NCBI RefSeq assembly: GCF_947504225.1
Contig: NZ_CANNGT010000002.1
Location: 124,001-188,000 of the forward strand
Length of the DNA: 64,000 nt
Reading direction: 5' to 3'
Origin: Brumimicrobium ulvae
Lineage (GTDB): Bacteria > Bacteroidota > Bacteroidia > Flavobacteriales_D > Crocinitomicaceae
In this document: piece by piece, positions 44,955 to 54,925 of the stretch
Numbering within the stretch: position 1 is the first letter of the stretch
Layout of the letters: every line of letters starts with the position of its first letter
The notes under the pieces: model-generated
The model's input: only the letters and a program-made list of their open reading frames with translations
Databases searched by the model: none
What the model was told of the DNA's origin: nothing
Translations under genes and position numbers: made by a program

Positions 44955-45285
44955 TAATATATCTTGTTTATAACTGAAAACGCTAAATCAAAATCTTGTA
45001 TTGCAATTATTCAGCGCTATAATTGTGTAAAATAAACGAAAAAAAGAGGAATATAGTTACATGTAGCCATATTAATTTTAATTAATCCACTCTTTGCAGT
45101 TAACTTTGGTTAAAAACATTGTATTATCACTCTGTTTTACATAAGAATAGTTTAATTCATTTGTATTTTTGCATTCCTTACGAACAAAAAACTGCATTCA
45201 TTTTAATCTTAGTAATTTTGATTTTGATAATTTCACGCATTATTAATGATTTTTACATCACATACTGAATGACTTTTAATTAAAT
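44955..45285. other. Intergenic region before the response regulator
   Basis: 331 bp between divergent genes. Holds two perfect -7 boxes on the plus strand (TAACTTTG at 45101-45108, TATTTTTG at 45164-45171) without clear TTG partners, and TGAT-N6-ATCA at 45247-45260, 26 bp before the gene. No open reading frame. Confidence 0.4.
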
Positions 45286-45984
45286 ATGGCAAATACTTCT
45301 AAAAAAATATTACTCATTGAAGACGAAAAAAGTTTAAGTAAAGTCGTAGAGCTCAACTTGAAACTTGAAGGATTTGAAGTGGTATGTATTTCCAACGGAC
45401 GAACAGCTATAGAGCATGCAGACAAAGTGGGTGAATATGACTTAGTGATTCTTGATGTTATGTTACCAGAAGTGAGTGGTTGGGATATTTGTTCGATGTA
45501 CAAAAGCGTTACCGACACTCCTATTTTATTTGTTTCCGCTAAAGGAACTTCTTCCGATAAGATTAAAGGGTTAAAACTAGGTGCAGATGATTTTCTTGCT
45601 AAACCATTCGATCTTGAAGAACTTTTGTTACGTGTTCAAGTATTGATTTTAAGGCATCAGAAAAAAGGCGTTAAAAACGAACAGTTGATGATTGGCGATT
45701 TTGATGTGAATATTTTGACTTATGAGGTGAAAAAGAATGAGCAAATCATCACCGAGCTTTCAAAAAGAGAAATTCAATTGCTTCAACTCTTTAACGAACA
45801 CGAAGGAGAGGTCGTTTCACGTGATTTTATACTCGATCAAGTTTGGGGAAAAGATGCTTATCCAACAACAAGAACTATAGATAATTATATTCTTTCTTTT
45901 AGAAAGTTGTTTGAGAAAGACCCTAAAAACCCCGAATACTTTCATAGTGTGAGAGGAGTTGGGTACAAGTTTACCAATTCATAA
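45286..45984 (+). CDS. OmpR-type response regulator
   Basis: 232 residues. Receiver domain with the acceptor Asp57 in LVILDVMLPEVSG and Lys in GADDFLAKPF, then a winged-helix DNA-binding domain (ELSKREIQLLQLF, RTIDNYILSFRKLFEKDP, SVRGVGYKF). Its cognate kinase is not adjacent; the nearest histidine kinase is at 48085, on the other strand. Confidence 0.95.
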   Translation: MANTSKKILLIEDEKSLSKVVELNLKLEGFEVVCISNGRTAIEHADKVGEYDLVILDVMLPEVSGWDICSMYKSVTDTPILFVSAKGTSSDKIKGLKLGADDFLAKPFDLEELLLRVQVLILRHQKKGVKNEQLMIGDFDVNILTYEVKKNEQIITELSKREIQLLQLFNEHEGEVVSRDFILDQVWGKDAYPTTRTIDNYILSFRKLFEKDPKNPEYFHSVRGVGYKFTNS

Positions 45985-46020
45985 AAGAAATTATATTCTC
46001 AACAATTCAATACATTTAAA

Positions 46021-46455
46021 ATGAGCAAAGCAAAGCAACTCCGATATGACAAAGCCTACTTACGAATGGCAAAAACTTGGGCCAAATTATCTCATTGTAG
46101 TCGTAAACAAGTAGGAGCTTTAATTGTTAAAGATGATATGATCATCTCTGATGGTTACAACGGAACGCCTTCTGGATTTGATAATTGTTGTGAGGATGAA
46201 AATGGCGCGACACATTGGTACGTACTTCACGCAGAAGCAAATGCCATTTTAAAAGTTGCAAAATCTACGAACAATGCAAAAGGCGCTACATTGTACCTTA
46301 CGATGTCACCATGTAAAGACTGTAGTAAACTGATTTTACAAGCAGGTATAACGCGTGTAGTTTATATGGATCATTACAAAGATGATTCTGGAGTACACTT
46401 TTTAAAAACGGCTGGAATAAACATCGAGCAATTAAACGATATAGAGAATGAATAG
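46021..46455 (+). CDS. Deoxycytidylate (dCMP) deaminase
   Basis: 144 residues. Zinc site His70-x-Glu72 in HAEANAI, and Cys98/Cys101 in SPCKDCSK. Converts dCMP to dUMP. Family ComEB-like. Its last 8 bp overlap the S41 protease start. Confidence 0.94.
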   Translation: MSKAKQLRYDKAYLRMAKTWAKLSHCSRKQVGALIVKDDMIISDGYNGTPSGFDNCCEDENGATHWYVLHAEANAILKVAKSTNNAKGATLYLTMSPCKDCSKLILQAGITRVVYMDHYKDDSGVHFLKTAGINIEQLNDIENE

Positions 46456-48031
46456 CTCAAACAAAGCACTTTTCCCTCTGATAGGGAGTTTATTAATTGT
46501 CATTGGATTACTTCTAGGAATAAGTTTGTCTGGTGAGAAAAAAAGTCATTCGTCATTAGCGGGTCAATACGAAAAAAAGCTGACTGATATTATCGAAGTT
46601 TTAGACAAAGAATACGTAGATACTATAGATAAAAAAGCTTTATTTGAAAAGACCATAACAGATTTGCTTCATGGCTTAGATCCTCATTCAAATTATATCG
46701 CCGCAGAAGATTTAGTAGCGATGAGCGAAAACATTCAGGGGAAATTTGGTGGGGTTGGAATTCGTTTTACAATTTACGACGACACACTGAGTGTGGTTAA
46801 TGTGATCGATCGTTCGCCAGCATACAGAGTTGGGATTCAAAAATTTGATCAAATCATTAATGTGGATGGAGAAGCTATTGCCAATGTTGGATTGTCTAAT
46901 GAACATGTTAGAGAACTCCTAAAAGGTGAAGAAGGAACTCCGGTAAGAGTCACTATTCTTCGTAACGGAGAACAAATTCAAAAAGAAATTATTCGAGGAG
47001 CCGTTCCCATTGAATCCATTAGCGCTTCCTACATGCTTACCAATGAAATTGGTTATATCCGTTTGAGTCAATTCAGCATGCAATCTGCTAACGAATTTTA
47101 TGCTGCTGCAATTGGTTTGCAGTCACAAGGAATGAAAAAACTTGTCTTTGACCTGCGTTATAACGGAGGTGGTGTATTGGGTAGTGCTGTATCCATCCTT
47201 GATGCGATTTTAGAGGCTGGTACTCCAATTGTTTCTACAAAAGGGAAGAACAGTCCGGAACGTGTAATTTACTCCGAAAACGCCCCGTTCCTAGGTGATG
47301 TTGATATTGCTGTATTAATTAACAGTAGTTCTGCTTCTGCAAGTGAAATTGTGGCCGGAGCGCTTCAAGATAACGATAGAGGAACAATCATAGGCCGCCG
47401 TTCTTTTGGGAAAGGATTGGTCCAACAAGACATTCAACTAAAAGATGGAAGCAATCTAAGGCTGACTGTATCGCGTTATTATACACCTACAGGAAGAAGT
47501 ATACAAAAGCCTTACAATGAAAACTACGAAGATTACATGATGGATGAATTAAACCGTTATGAAAACGGAGAGTTGTACCACTTAGACAGCACACTTTTGG
47601 TAGACTCATTAAAGTATACCACGCCAAAAGGAAAAATCGTGTATGGCGGAGGTGGAATTATGCCAGATATTTTTGTTCCACTAGACACAACAGGAAGTTC
47701 AGTGTATTATAGAAGGCTACAATATGCAAATGTTTTCAACGAGTTCTCTTATCATTATGTAAGGAAAAACAAACTGAATCAATATCCGAATGTCCAGGCT
47801 TATGATCGCGAGTTTCGCATTACCAACAAAATCCTAAATGACTTTAAATCTTATGCTTCAAACAAGCACAGCATTACATTTAATGAAAAAGAATATTTGG
47901 CATCGCTTGATCGCATAAAAACCAGTATAAAAGCCGAAATTGCTCGTCAGAAATGGTTAGAAATGGGAGCTTTTTACATTTTCAATCAGACAGACAAAGA
48001 GGTAAATGTGGCTATTGAAGCACTGCAGTAG
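46448..48031 (+). CDS. S41 family C-terminal processing protease
   Basis: 527 residues with an N-terminal anchor (about 8-26), a PDZ domain (about 85-170, KFGGVGIRFTIYDD, GIQKFDQIINVDGE) and the protease core: the nucleophile in NSSSASASEIVAG (Ser297/299 region) and Lys322 in GRRSFGKGLVQ. Acts on exported proteins. Translationally coupled to the dCMP deaminase gene. Confidence 0.94.
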   Translation: MNSSNKALFPLIGSLLIVIGLLLGISLSGEKKSHSSLAGQYEKKLTDIIEVLDKEYVDTIDKKALFEKTITDLLHGLDPHSNYIAAEDLVAMSENIQGKFGGVGIRFTIYDDTLSVVNVIDRSPAYRVGIQKFDQIINVDGEAIANVGLSNEHVRELLKGEEGTPVRVTILRNGEQIQKEIIRGAVPIESISASYMLTNEIGYIRLSQFSMQSANEFYAAAIGLQSQGMKKLVFDLRYNGGGVLGSAVSILDAILEAGTPIVSTKGKNSPERVIYSENAPFLGDVDIAVLINSSSASASEIVAGALQDNDRGTIIGRRSFGKGLVQQDIQLKDGSNLRLTVSRYYTPTGRSIQKPYNENYEDYMMDELNRYENGELYHLDSTLLVDSLKYTTPKGKIVYGGGGIMPDIFVPLDTTGSSVYYRRLQYANVFNEFSYHYVRKNKLNQYPNVQAYDREFRITNKILNDFKSYASNKHSITFNEKEYLASLDRIKTSIKAEIARQKWLEMGAFYIFNQTDKEVNVAIEALQ

Positions 48032-48084
48032 AAAAGGGTTTGCAATACGCTTCTTTTTACATCTTTAACCTATGTCCTTGGAGG

Positions 48085-49641
48085 TTAAGATGATAAAATG
48101 ATTCTGAACGTTGTTCCTTTGCCCACTTCAGAAGAAAGTATTCTCAATCTACCATTGTGGTATTCGTGAATAATTCGTTTGGCGAGAGGCAAACCTAATC
48201 CCCATCCTCTTTTTTTAGTGGTAAACCCAGGACTAAAAACATTGCGTTGTTGAGCGGGCGTCATTCCTTTTCCATTGTCTGAAATATCGATGTTCACTTG
48301 ACCATTGTTGCGGAAGATTTTGACTTCTATTTTTCCTTCTCCTTCCATGGCATCGATTGCGTTTTTGGTGATATTTTCGATTACCCATTCAAAGAGTGGA
48401 GCATTATGTGCAATAATGATTTCCTCATCTGATGAAGAAAAATCTAGGCTTACTTTCTTCGGAAAACGAGTGCGTAAATACTCAACAAAATGGCGTGTAG
48501 TTTCAACAATATCAGCATCACTGAGTTGCGTATCTGCCCCAATTTTGGAAAAGCGATCTGTCACCTGTGTTAAACGTTCAACATCCTTATTCATCTCTTT
48601 TGCGATGTCCTTCGTGTTTTCCATACCATCTAACAACTGAACCCAAGCCATTAAAGATGAGATTGGTGTTCCAAGTTGGTGGGCTGTTTCTTTGGCCATT
48701 CCAGCCCATACTTTATTTTGTTCTGCTTTTCTAAAGGTGCTAAAAATGATATAGCCAATTAAAATAAACAAGCCAATAATGATGAATTGAATGTAAGGAA
48801 AATACTGCAATTGAACCAATTCTGGACTCGTTGCATAATACACATAATTGACTTCTGTTTCTGAAAATTTTATTTCTATAGGCGCATTGGCGTTGGATAA
48901 TTCCAATAGGCTTTCTGCAAGCGTTAAACTATCAACATCGTGCGTAAGTAGGTTAGACACAATCACCTTTTGCATTGAACTATCTGTAAGCACTACAGGT
49001 ACCAACTCAGCATTTTCAATCAACTCTTTATTGAATGCTTGAATAAGGGAGTCCCTTTCCTTTTCTAAACGTAAAATACTGCGGGAATCATTATAAAAAT
49101 AGGACATATATAAATCATCATAAACCTCAACGGTAAAAGATGGATTGATTTTTTCCCAACTATAGGCCAGTTTAATGAGTGAATCTGAAAAAATCTGATT
49201 GATTTCCTCCGAGCTTTTTGTTGGAAAAATTTGGTATAAATCTTCTTTTTCAAACTCTAGATTAATGAAGGTAGAAACATTGTCGTCTTGGTCTAAGACA
49301 ATCACAGGAATATCATCGTTTTTATTGATTATTTTTAAAGGAAAATCGTAGGACTGCTGGGCATCTAGAGATGTTTTACGTGAAATTTCTTTCGTTGCGT
49401 CAATCCATAACTGCATTTCATTGAGTTCTTTTTTACGTAATTCTTCAAAAGAATTATTGGTCAATCGAACCAATTCTGCTCGTTTTTTTATGGCGTCTGC
49501 CCATTGTGTCACCCTTTCTCGTTCTCTTTTGGCTACTTCGTTTACAATCTTACTCGAAACATACAATGAAGCTGCAACCAATAAGATTGCAATAAATAGC
49601 AAGGCAATTTTCCACTTTTGTTTGTTTGAATAAAGTTTCAT
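48085..49641 (-). CDS. Two-TM sensor histidine kinase
   Basis: 518 residues. TM1 at about 11-30, a periplasmic sensor of about 250 residues, TM2 at about 282-301. Then the phospho-acceptor His321 in AKETAHQLGTPISSL, N-box NITKNAIDAME, G1 DNGKGMT and G2 GWGLGLPLAKR. No HAMP domain. Convergent with the S41 gene. Its partner regulator is uncertain, although the response regulator at 45286 is the only one in the window. Confidence 0.94.
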   Translation of the reverse strand: MKLYSNKQKWKIALLFIAILLVAASLYVSSKIVNEVAKRERERVTQWADAIKKRAELVRLTNNSFEELRKKELNEMQLWIDATKEISRKTSLDAQQSYDFPLKIINKNDDIPVIVLDQDDNVSTFINLEFEKEDLYQIFPTKSSEEINQIFSDSLIKLAYSWEKINPSFTVEVYDDLYMSYFYNDSRSILRLEKERDSLIQAFNKELIENAELVPVVLTDSSMQKVIVSNLLTHDVDSLTLAESLLELSNANAPIEIKFSETEVNYVYYATSPELVQLQYFPYIQFIIIGLFILIGYIIFSTFRKAEQNKVWAGMAKETAHQLGTPISSLMAWVQLLDGMENTKDIAKEMNKDVERLTQVTDRFSKIGADTQLSDADIVETTRHFVEYLRTRFPKKVSLDFSSSDEEIIIAHNAPLFEWVIENITKNAIDAMEGEGKIEVKIFRNNGQVNIDISDNGKGMTPAQQRNVFSPGFTTKKRGWGLGLPLAKRIIHEYHNGRLRILSSEVGKGTTFRIILSS

Positions 49642-49712
49642 TTATATGTTTTCTTCTTTTATAACGTAGTAAAATTGATTATCATGTTTGAGAAAGAAAT
49701 ATTTTTATAAGT

Positions 49713-49768
49713 CCTCCCCCCTGCCCTACCGAAGCTGTCGTTCGCTACAGGCCCTCCAAAGGGGGTGG
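49713..49768. repeat. REP-like GC-rich palindromic element
   Basis: CCTCCCCCCTGCCCTACC at the left and GGCCCTCCAAAGGGGG at the right can fold imperfectly around GAAGCTGTCGTTCGCTACA, in an otherwise AT-rich gap. This type of GC-rich intergenic element is common in flavobacteria. Only one copy was found in the window. Confidence 0.5.
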
Positions 49769-49814
49769 ATTTTTCCAAACTATCGCATTTTTTTCATCTC
49801 GAAACGCTTGTTCT

Positions 49815-50585
49815 TTATCTATCTTTCAAAAAAGGCATCACTTTCCTCACTTCTTTTAAGGTTTCCGTCTCTAACTCTTCATTCACTACATGCTCATCAT
49901 GTGCTACTGCCGCCACCACCATTCCTGAAGGTGAAATGATACACGAATCTCCAGAGTAATAAAGGCCTTTTTCTCCCTCTCCCACTCTATTTACACCAAT
50001 CACATAAGCTTGGTTTTCGATGGCTCTGGCTTGCAACAAAGTTCTCCAGTGTAAACTGCGTTTTTCGGGCCAATTGGCTACATTGATGAGTAAATCGTAC
50101 TCATAAACATCATTTTTGACTGAATTTCGTGCAATTTCTGGAAAACGAAGGTCGTAACAGACTTGTAGGAAAATCTTCCATCCTTTGTATTCTAAAATAG
50201 TATTTTCTGTTCCTGGAGTAAATGTTTTTTCTTCGTTGGCCAATCCAAATAACTTGCGTTTGTTGTACTGATGAATTGTGCCATCAGCTTGAACAAAAAC
50301 CATTCGATTGTTAAATATTTCGTCTTCTTTTATAATTAATGAAGCCACCATAGCGCAATTGTATTTAACAGCCATCTTCTTTAGCCAAGCTATGCTTTCT
50401 CCCTCCATTGTTTCGGCCATTGCTGCAGCATTCATACTAAAAGCTGTTTGAAACATTTCAGGAAAAACAACGATATCTGTTGGCAATTGCACCTCCTCCA
50501 TCATGGACTCATAATGTGCTAAGTTGGTTTTTTTGTCCTCCCAAACTTGGTCACACTGTATTAAACTCACCTTTAAATCTTGCAT
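49815..50585 (-). CDS. Nitrilase-family omega-amidase
   Basis: 256 residues. Catalytic triad: Glu43 in VVFPEMFQ, Lys in YNKRKLFG, Cys in LQVCYDLRFPE. YafV/Nit2-type omega-amidase, which hydrolyses 2-oxosuccinamate-like omega-amides. Its start overlaps the end of the aminotransferase by 13 bp, so the pair makes sense as one pathway (transaminate, then hydrolyse the ketoacid amide). Confidence 0.92.
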   Translation of the reverse strand: MQDLKVSLIQCDQVWEDKKTNLAHYESMMEEVQLPTDIVVFPEMFQTAFSMNAAAMAETMEGESIAWLKKMAVKYNCAMVASLIIKEDEIFNNRMVFVQADGTIHQYNKRKLFGLANEEKTFTPGTENTILEYKGWKIFLQVCYDLRFPEIARNSVKNDVYEYDLLINVANWPEKRSLHWRTLLQARAIENQAYVIGVNRVGEGEKGLYYSGDSCIISPSGMVVAAVAHDEHVVNEELETETLKEVRKVMPFLKDR

Positions 50586-51712
50586 AGTTTTTCTGTTGCT
50601 TTAATAATCGTTTCTTCATCCTTTGCAAAACAAAAACGAATCAAATGATCGTCGTGCTGATCCTTATTAAATCCGGAAACAGGAATAACTGCTACTCCAT
50701 GTTTTTGTGTCATCTCTTTTGCAAAGTCCACATCTCCTAAGTTACTAATTTCGTTGTAACGCGCCACTTGAAAATAGGTACCTTGACAATCTAAAAGCTC
50801 AAAACGGCTATTTTTCATCAATCCACGAAAGAAATCACGCTTTTTTTGATAAAAACGACCTAAATCGGACAAATCTGCCTGCGGTAAATAATTGGCCAAA
50901 GTTCTTTGAGCGGTACTATTTACACTAAAAACAATGTACTGATGAATTTTCTTTACCTCATCCATCAAGTATTTTGGAGCAACAAGGTATCCGATTTTCC
51001 AACCTGTAACGTGAAAGGTTTTCCCAAATGAAGAAACAATAAAAATTCTATCTCTAATGGTTTCACGTGAATTGATGGATATGTGTTTTTGTTCAAAATG
51101 AATGAATTCATAAACCTCATCAGAAAGTAAAAACAAATGTGGATGACGAAGCATTATTTGCTCGATGGCATGAATATCTTCTTCTGAAAAAACTGTTCCT
51201 CCAGGATTATGTGGGTTATTAACAATCAGCAGTTTCGTGTCTTTAGAAATGGCGTCTTCCACCTTACTCCAATCGACTGAAAAATCGGGATTCATATTGA
51301 TGTGGATTGGTGTACCTCCAGCCAGCTCGACAGAAGGTGCATAGCTGTCATAGGAAGGGTCTAAAACAATGGCTTCATCTCCTCGATGGATAACAGCTTG
51401 AATTGCGGTAAAGATCGCTTGAGTAGCTCCTGCGGTAACCAACACCTCTTCTTCAGGATGAATATCTCTTCCGTAATGTGTTAAAACCTTCTGACTAATT
51501 TCTACCAGCAATCGATGAGAACCAGGCATAGGCATGTATTGATGATAATTTCCTTTAATGACTTCCTCATAATTCTCCACCAATTCAGGTGCAACAGGAA
51601 AGTTGGGGAATCCTTGTGATAAATTAATAGCTTTGTATTGTGTGGCCATTTTTGACATCACACTGAATATGCTTGTCCCAACATGGGGAAGTTTTGATTT
51701 GATTTCACTCAT
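50573..51712 (-). CDS. Methionine/glutamine-type aminotransferase (class I/II)
   Basis: 379 residues, PLP-dependent. Seen: INLSQGFPNFPVAPELVE, VTAGATQAIFTAIQA, NNPHNPGGTVF, LSDEVYEFIHF, and the PLP Lys in SSFGKTFHVTGWKIGYL. YbdL/KAT-like enzymes transaminate methionine or kynurenine with glutamine-linked acceptors. Followed by the overlapping omega-amidase. Methionine salvage from the alpha-ketomethylthiobutyrate step is the likely role (inference). Confidence 0.92.
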   Translation of the reverse strand: MSEIKSKLPHVGTSIFSVMSKMATQYKAINLSQGFPNFPVAPELVENYEEVIKGNYHQYMPMPGSHRLLVEISQKVLTHYGRDIHPEEEVLVTAGATQAIFTAIQAVIHRGDEAIVLDPSYDSYAPSVELAGGTPIHINMNPDFSVDWSKVEDAISKDTKLLIVNNPHNPGGTVFSEEDIHAIEQIMLRHPHLFLLSDEVYEFIHFEQKHISINSRETIRDRIFIVSSFGKTFHVTGWKIGYLVAPKYLMDEVKKIHQYIVFSVNSTAQRTLANYLPQADLSDLGRFYQKKRDFFRGLMKNSRFELLDCQGTYFQVARYNEISNLGDVDFAKEMTQKHGVAVIPVSGFNKDQHDDHLIRFCFAKDEETIIKATEKLCKI

Positions 51713-52083
51713 TTATTAATGCATTTGTGGAGCATTAAAGTAGTAAAATGTTTTCGGTTGGGGGGTTTTTCGGTAAAAAAATGCTGTAGGCTTTAGGCGG
51801 TAAGCTATAAGCTTATTTGTTTCCAACGGTTAATGTTAAATCATGTCACCCCCTCTGGGGTTCGTCGCAATCACATATATTTATATCCAAGACGCTGCGG
51901 TCCCGGCTAACACATGTTGTCTCGCTGAGACTTATAAAGGATTATTTTTAAAAACTATCAGAATTAGAAAATATCTCGCTCATAAACATCTAATTAGAGC
52001 ATTAAAAGAAAATAGAATATCAACAAATAGTGAACGCGATTACTTAACTATCAGTAGGCATAAAGCTCAAAGCCTATAGCCGT
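51713..52083. other. Intergenic region with REP-like and palindromic motifs, no gene
   Basis: 371 bp. Contains TAAGCT-ATA-AGCTTA, a perfect inverted repeat, near 51800, and a GC-rich patch CACCCCCTCTGGGGTTCG near 51846 like the CACCCC...GGGGTT elements of flavobacteria. GCTGTAGGCTTT near the left end resembles the inverse of AAAGCCTATAGC at the right end (10 of 12 positions). The 78-codon frame between 51843 and 52079 lacks any recognisable product and I treat it as noise. Confidence 0.4.
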
Positions 52084-53628
52084 TTACATCGGAATATTCC
52101 CGTGTTTTTTTGCTGGCAATTCTTCTTTTTTGTTTTCTAAAATTTTGAATGCATTTGCTACTCGGGTTCTCGTTTCAGATGGAAGGATTACATCATCAAT
52201 GAAACCTCTTTCTGCAGCTCTGTATGGATTGGCAAACATTTCCGCGTATTCTGCTTCTTTTTCAGCTAGTTTTGCAACTGGATCTTCAGCAGCGGCAATC
52301 TCTCTTCGGAAAATGATTTCGGCTGCTCCTTTGGCTCCCATAACGGCGATTTCAGCTGTTGGCCATGCAAAGTTGAAATCGGCTCCGATGTTTTTAGAAT
52401 TCATTACGTCGAAAGCTCCACCGTAGGCTTTTCTTGTAATTACAGTCACACGTGGAACAGTTGCCTCACTGAATGCATAAAGTAACTTTGCTCCGTGCGC
52501 AATAATCCCATTCCACTCTTGGTCTGTTCCGGGTAAAAATCCTGGTACATCTTCGAATGTTAGTAATGGAATATTGAAAGCATCACAGAAACGCACGAAA
52601 CGCGCCCCTTTTCTTGAAGAGTCGATGTCTAAAACTCCGGCTAAAGAAATGGGCTGATTGGCAACAACACCAATTGTTCTTCCTTCGATACGTGCGAAAC
52701 CAACAACAATATTCGTTGCAAAATCTTTGTGAACTTCACGGAAAGAATCGTCGTCTATTGTGTGTTCTATCACCTCACGAATATCGTAAGGCATATTGTT
52801 ATTGTCTGGCAAAATAGAAGCAATTGTTTCTAATTTCTTTGCGTCAAATTCAAACTTCTCTTTATGAGGCGCCAAAGACTGCCAGTTTTGTGGCAAGTAG
52901 GTCATTAAATCACGCACTTCTTTTAAAACAGTTACATCGTTTGGACTCGTAAAATGGTTAACCCCAGATTTTTCAGCATGTGCTTTTGCTCCTCCTAAAT
53001 CTTCTGAAGTTACTTCTTCGTGGGTTACTGTTTTTACCACGTTTGGTCCTGTTACGAACATATATGAAGTGTCTTCTACCATGAAAACAAAGTCTGTTAA
53101 AGCTGGCGAATAAACTGCTCCACCGGCACAAGGTCCCATAATTACACTCAATTGTGGAATTACTCCTGAAGCAAGCGTATTTCTGTAGAAAATATCTGCA
53201 TATCCCGCCAATGAAACCACACCTTCTTGGATACGTGCCCCACCAGAATCATTTAGTCCAATAATTGGCGTTTGACTCTTCATGGCTAAATCCATGATTT
53301 TACAGATCTTTTCTGCGTAAGTTTCAGAAAGCGAACCTCCTAATACGGTAAAATCCTGTGAAAACACATAAACTGGTCGACCATGAATTGTTCCGTAACC
53401 TGTTACTACTCCATCTCCAGGGTATTTTTGTTTGTCTAAACCGAAATCTTTAGAGCGGTGCTCTACGAACATTCCCATTTCTTGAAATGAGTTTTCATCC
53501 AATAAAAGCGTAATACGTTCACGAGCAGTTAGTTTACCTTTTTTGTGTTGACTGTCAATACGTGCTTGACCTCCACCTAACTTTGCTTCTTCGCGTTTTT
53601 CTATTAACTTTTTATTGATGTCTTCCAT
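52084..53628 (-). CDS. Acyl-CoA carboxylase carboxyltransferase (beta) subunit
   Basis: 514 residues with the two crotonase-like carboxyltransferase halves. Seen: [43 protein letters not shown], and in the second half [37 protein letters not shown]. Matches propionyl-CoA carboxylase/methylmalonyl-CoA decarboxylase-type beta subunits. No biotin-carrying partner is adjacent. Confidence 0.93.
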   Translation of the reverse strand: MEDINKKLIEKREEAKLGGGQARIDSQHKKGKLTARERITLLLDENSFQEMGMFVEHRSKDFGLDKQKYPGDGVVTGYGTIHGRPVYVFSQDFTVLGGSLSETYAEKICKIMDLAMKSQTPIIGLNDSGGARIQEGVVSLAGYADIFYRNTLASGVIPQLSVIMGPCAGGAVYSPALTDFVFMVEDTSYMFVTGPNVVKTVTHEEVTSEDLGGAKAHAEKSGVNHFTSPNDVTVLKEVRDLMTYLPQNWQSLAPHKEKFEFDAKKLETIASILPDNNNMPYDIREVIEHTIDDDSFREVHKDFATNIVVGFARIEGRTIGVVANQPISLAGVLDIDSSRKGARFVRFCDAFNIPLLTFEDVPGFLPGTDQEWNGIIAHGAKLLYAFSEATVPRVTVITRKAYGGAFDVMNSKNIGADFNFAWPTAEIAVMGAKGAAEIIFRREIAAAEDPVAKLAEKEAEYAEMFANPYRAAERGFIDDVILPSETRTRVANAFKILENKKEELPAKKHGNIPM

Positions 53629-53926
53629 AGTTTCTTTTTTATGTGCTTTCTTAGATAGGGGTTAAATATCGGAATTTTCTTTAGAATGGGAGCAATAATG
53701 ATTAATGGTTAATTATTAATTGTTAATGCGGTCTGGGTGTTTGTAAGGCTGTAATGATAATCGTAGATGCTGAATGAATAATGGTTAACGTGGAAATGTA
53801 AAGAATTTTGTGTTTTTGAAAACAAGGAAAGCCGAAATATGCACAATAATTTAGTAGGCCAATTTTTTGTCAAAAATTAATGATCTCCGATGCTTATTTA
53901 GTAAAAGAACTGTTTAAATGAATTTT

Positions 53927-54316
53927 CTAGTCTACCCTTCGCATCCACAACACATAACTGGCTTGATTACTCGTGCTGTTAATTTCAAAAAACTCTTTCG
54001 CTATAATCTCACCGTAAGTATTGAAGTCACGAGAAACATTACCTGAAATATCTCCAAACTTTGTTCCGTATAAAGAGATCTTCTTAAAGTTTCCTGAGTC
54101 ATTTAGCAAATAAAACTGCTCATGATTATTGTAAGTATAATTGCCATCTGATAGGAAGACCAAGGTGTCGTTCAAAGGAATTGGGTTTGCAGTGGTTGAT
54201 TCTTTATATTGCCATATTTCCCATGTAGTTCCAGTTAACTCATTTTCTTTGAGTGTTTCTTTTTGACAGGATACTGCAAAGAATAATATTGAAAAGAAAA
54301 GTACTAGTGCTTTCAT
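53927..54316 (-). CDS. Small lipoprotein, unknown function
   Basis: 129 residues; lipoprotein signal with AVSC (Cys17), then a compact beta domain (TWEIWQYKESTTANPIPLNDTLVFLSDGNYTYNN) of the lipocalin-like kind common in Bacteroidota. Function unknown. Confidence 0.7.
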   Translation of the reverse strand: MKALVLFFSILFFAVSCQKETLKENELTGTTWEIWQYKESTTANPIPLNDTLVFLSDGNYTYNNHEQFYLLNDSGNFKKISLYGTKFGDISGNVSRDFNTYGEIIAKEFFEINSTSNQASYVLWMRRVD

Positions 54317-54401
54317 AAATATCTACTTAAGTTCTATAATCGATCACCAAATAACACGCCAGTAAAGGCAACTTCCTAAAGTTATGATTTGTTCTAATCT
54401 G

Positions 54402-54890
54402 TTATTTACTTATATCACTTAACAGCACCTCAATCAACTCATTGATCTCTTCATTTTTCATTTTAGTTACACAAAAAATCGGTCTTTCTCCCCCACCTAT
54501 AATTAGCGCTCCTTTATGTTCGTCTTCGTAACCAATATTACGAATTGAATAATCGATTGAATCGGGTGTTTTAACAGACGTACTACCGTCTTTAAACCAA
54601 CCATAATCAGCAATATATTTGATTTGGTCTTTGTTAAAAGTGATTGTTTCTTTTCCATAGGTGTTCCATAAGGCCATTCTCAAAATATAAAACCCCATTA
54701 TTCCAAAGAAAAAGACACCCATCAAAAACCCAATATGAAATCCATTACCGAGTGAAATGTACATCAACATTCCTGCGAGTGGCATTATAAAAAACAAAAT
54801 AGCCACAGTAAAAAATATTATTCTAATGAAAAGAGGAGACTTTTTAACTTTTAAAATCAACTTATTGCCTTCGATTTGATATTGTTTCAA
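54402..54890 (-). CDS. Two-TM membrane protein, unknown function
   Basis: 162 residues. Two membrane helices at about 22-44 and 54-73, then a soluble beta-rich end (YGKETITFNKDQIKYIADYGWFKDG). Resembles bacterial PH-like or DUF-type membrane proteins but no family is certain. Flanked by same-strand hypothetical genes. Confidence 0.65.
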   Translation of the reverse strand: MKQYQIEGNKLILKVKKSPLFIRIIFFTVAILFFIMPLAGMLMYISLGNGFHIGFLMGVFFFGIMGFYILRMALWNTYGKETITFNKDQIKYIADYGWFKDGSTSVKTPDSIDYSIRNIGYEDEHKGALIIGGGERPIFCVTKMKNEEINELIEVLLSDISK

Positions 54891-54925
54891 GATTCTAGTT
54901 TTTGATGAATAAACGGTATTGAATT

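Noticed and set aside
45247-45260. TGAT-N6-ATCA before the response regulator
   Set aside because: The spacing between half sites is 6, not 4, and no -7 box lies 23 bp downstream; kept only as a weak note.
51843-52079. A 78-codon plus-strand frame in the gap before the carboxylase gene
   Set aside because: The frame overlaps REP-like repeats and has no recognisable family or start signal.
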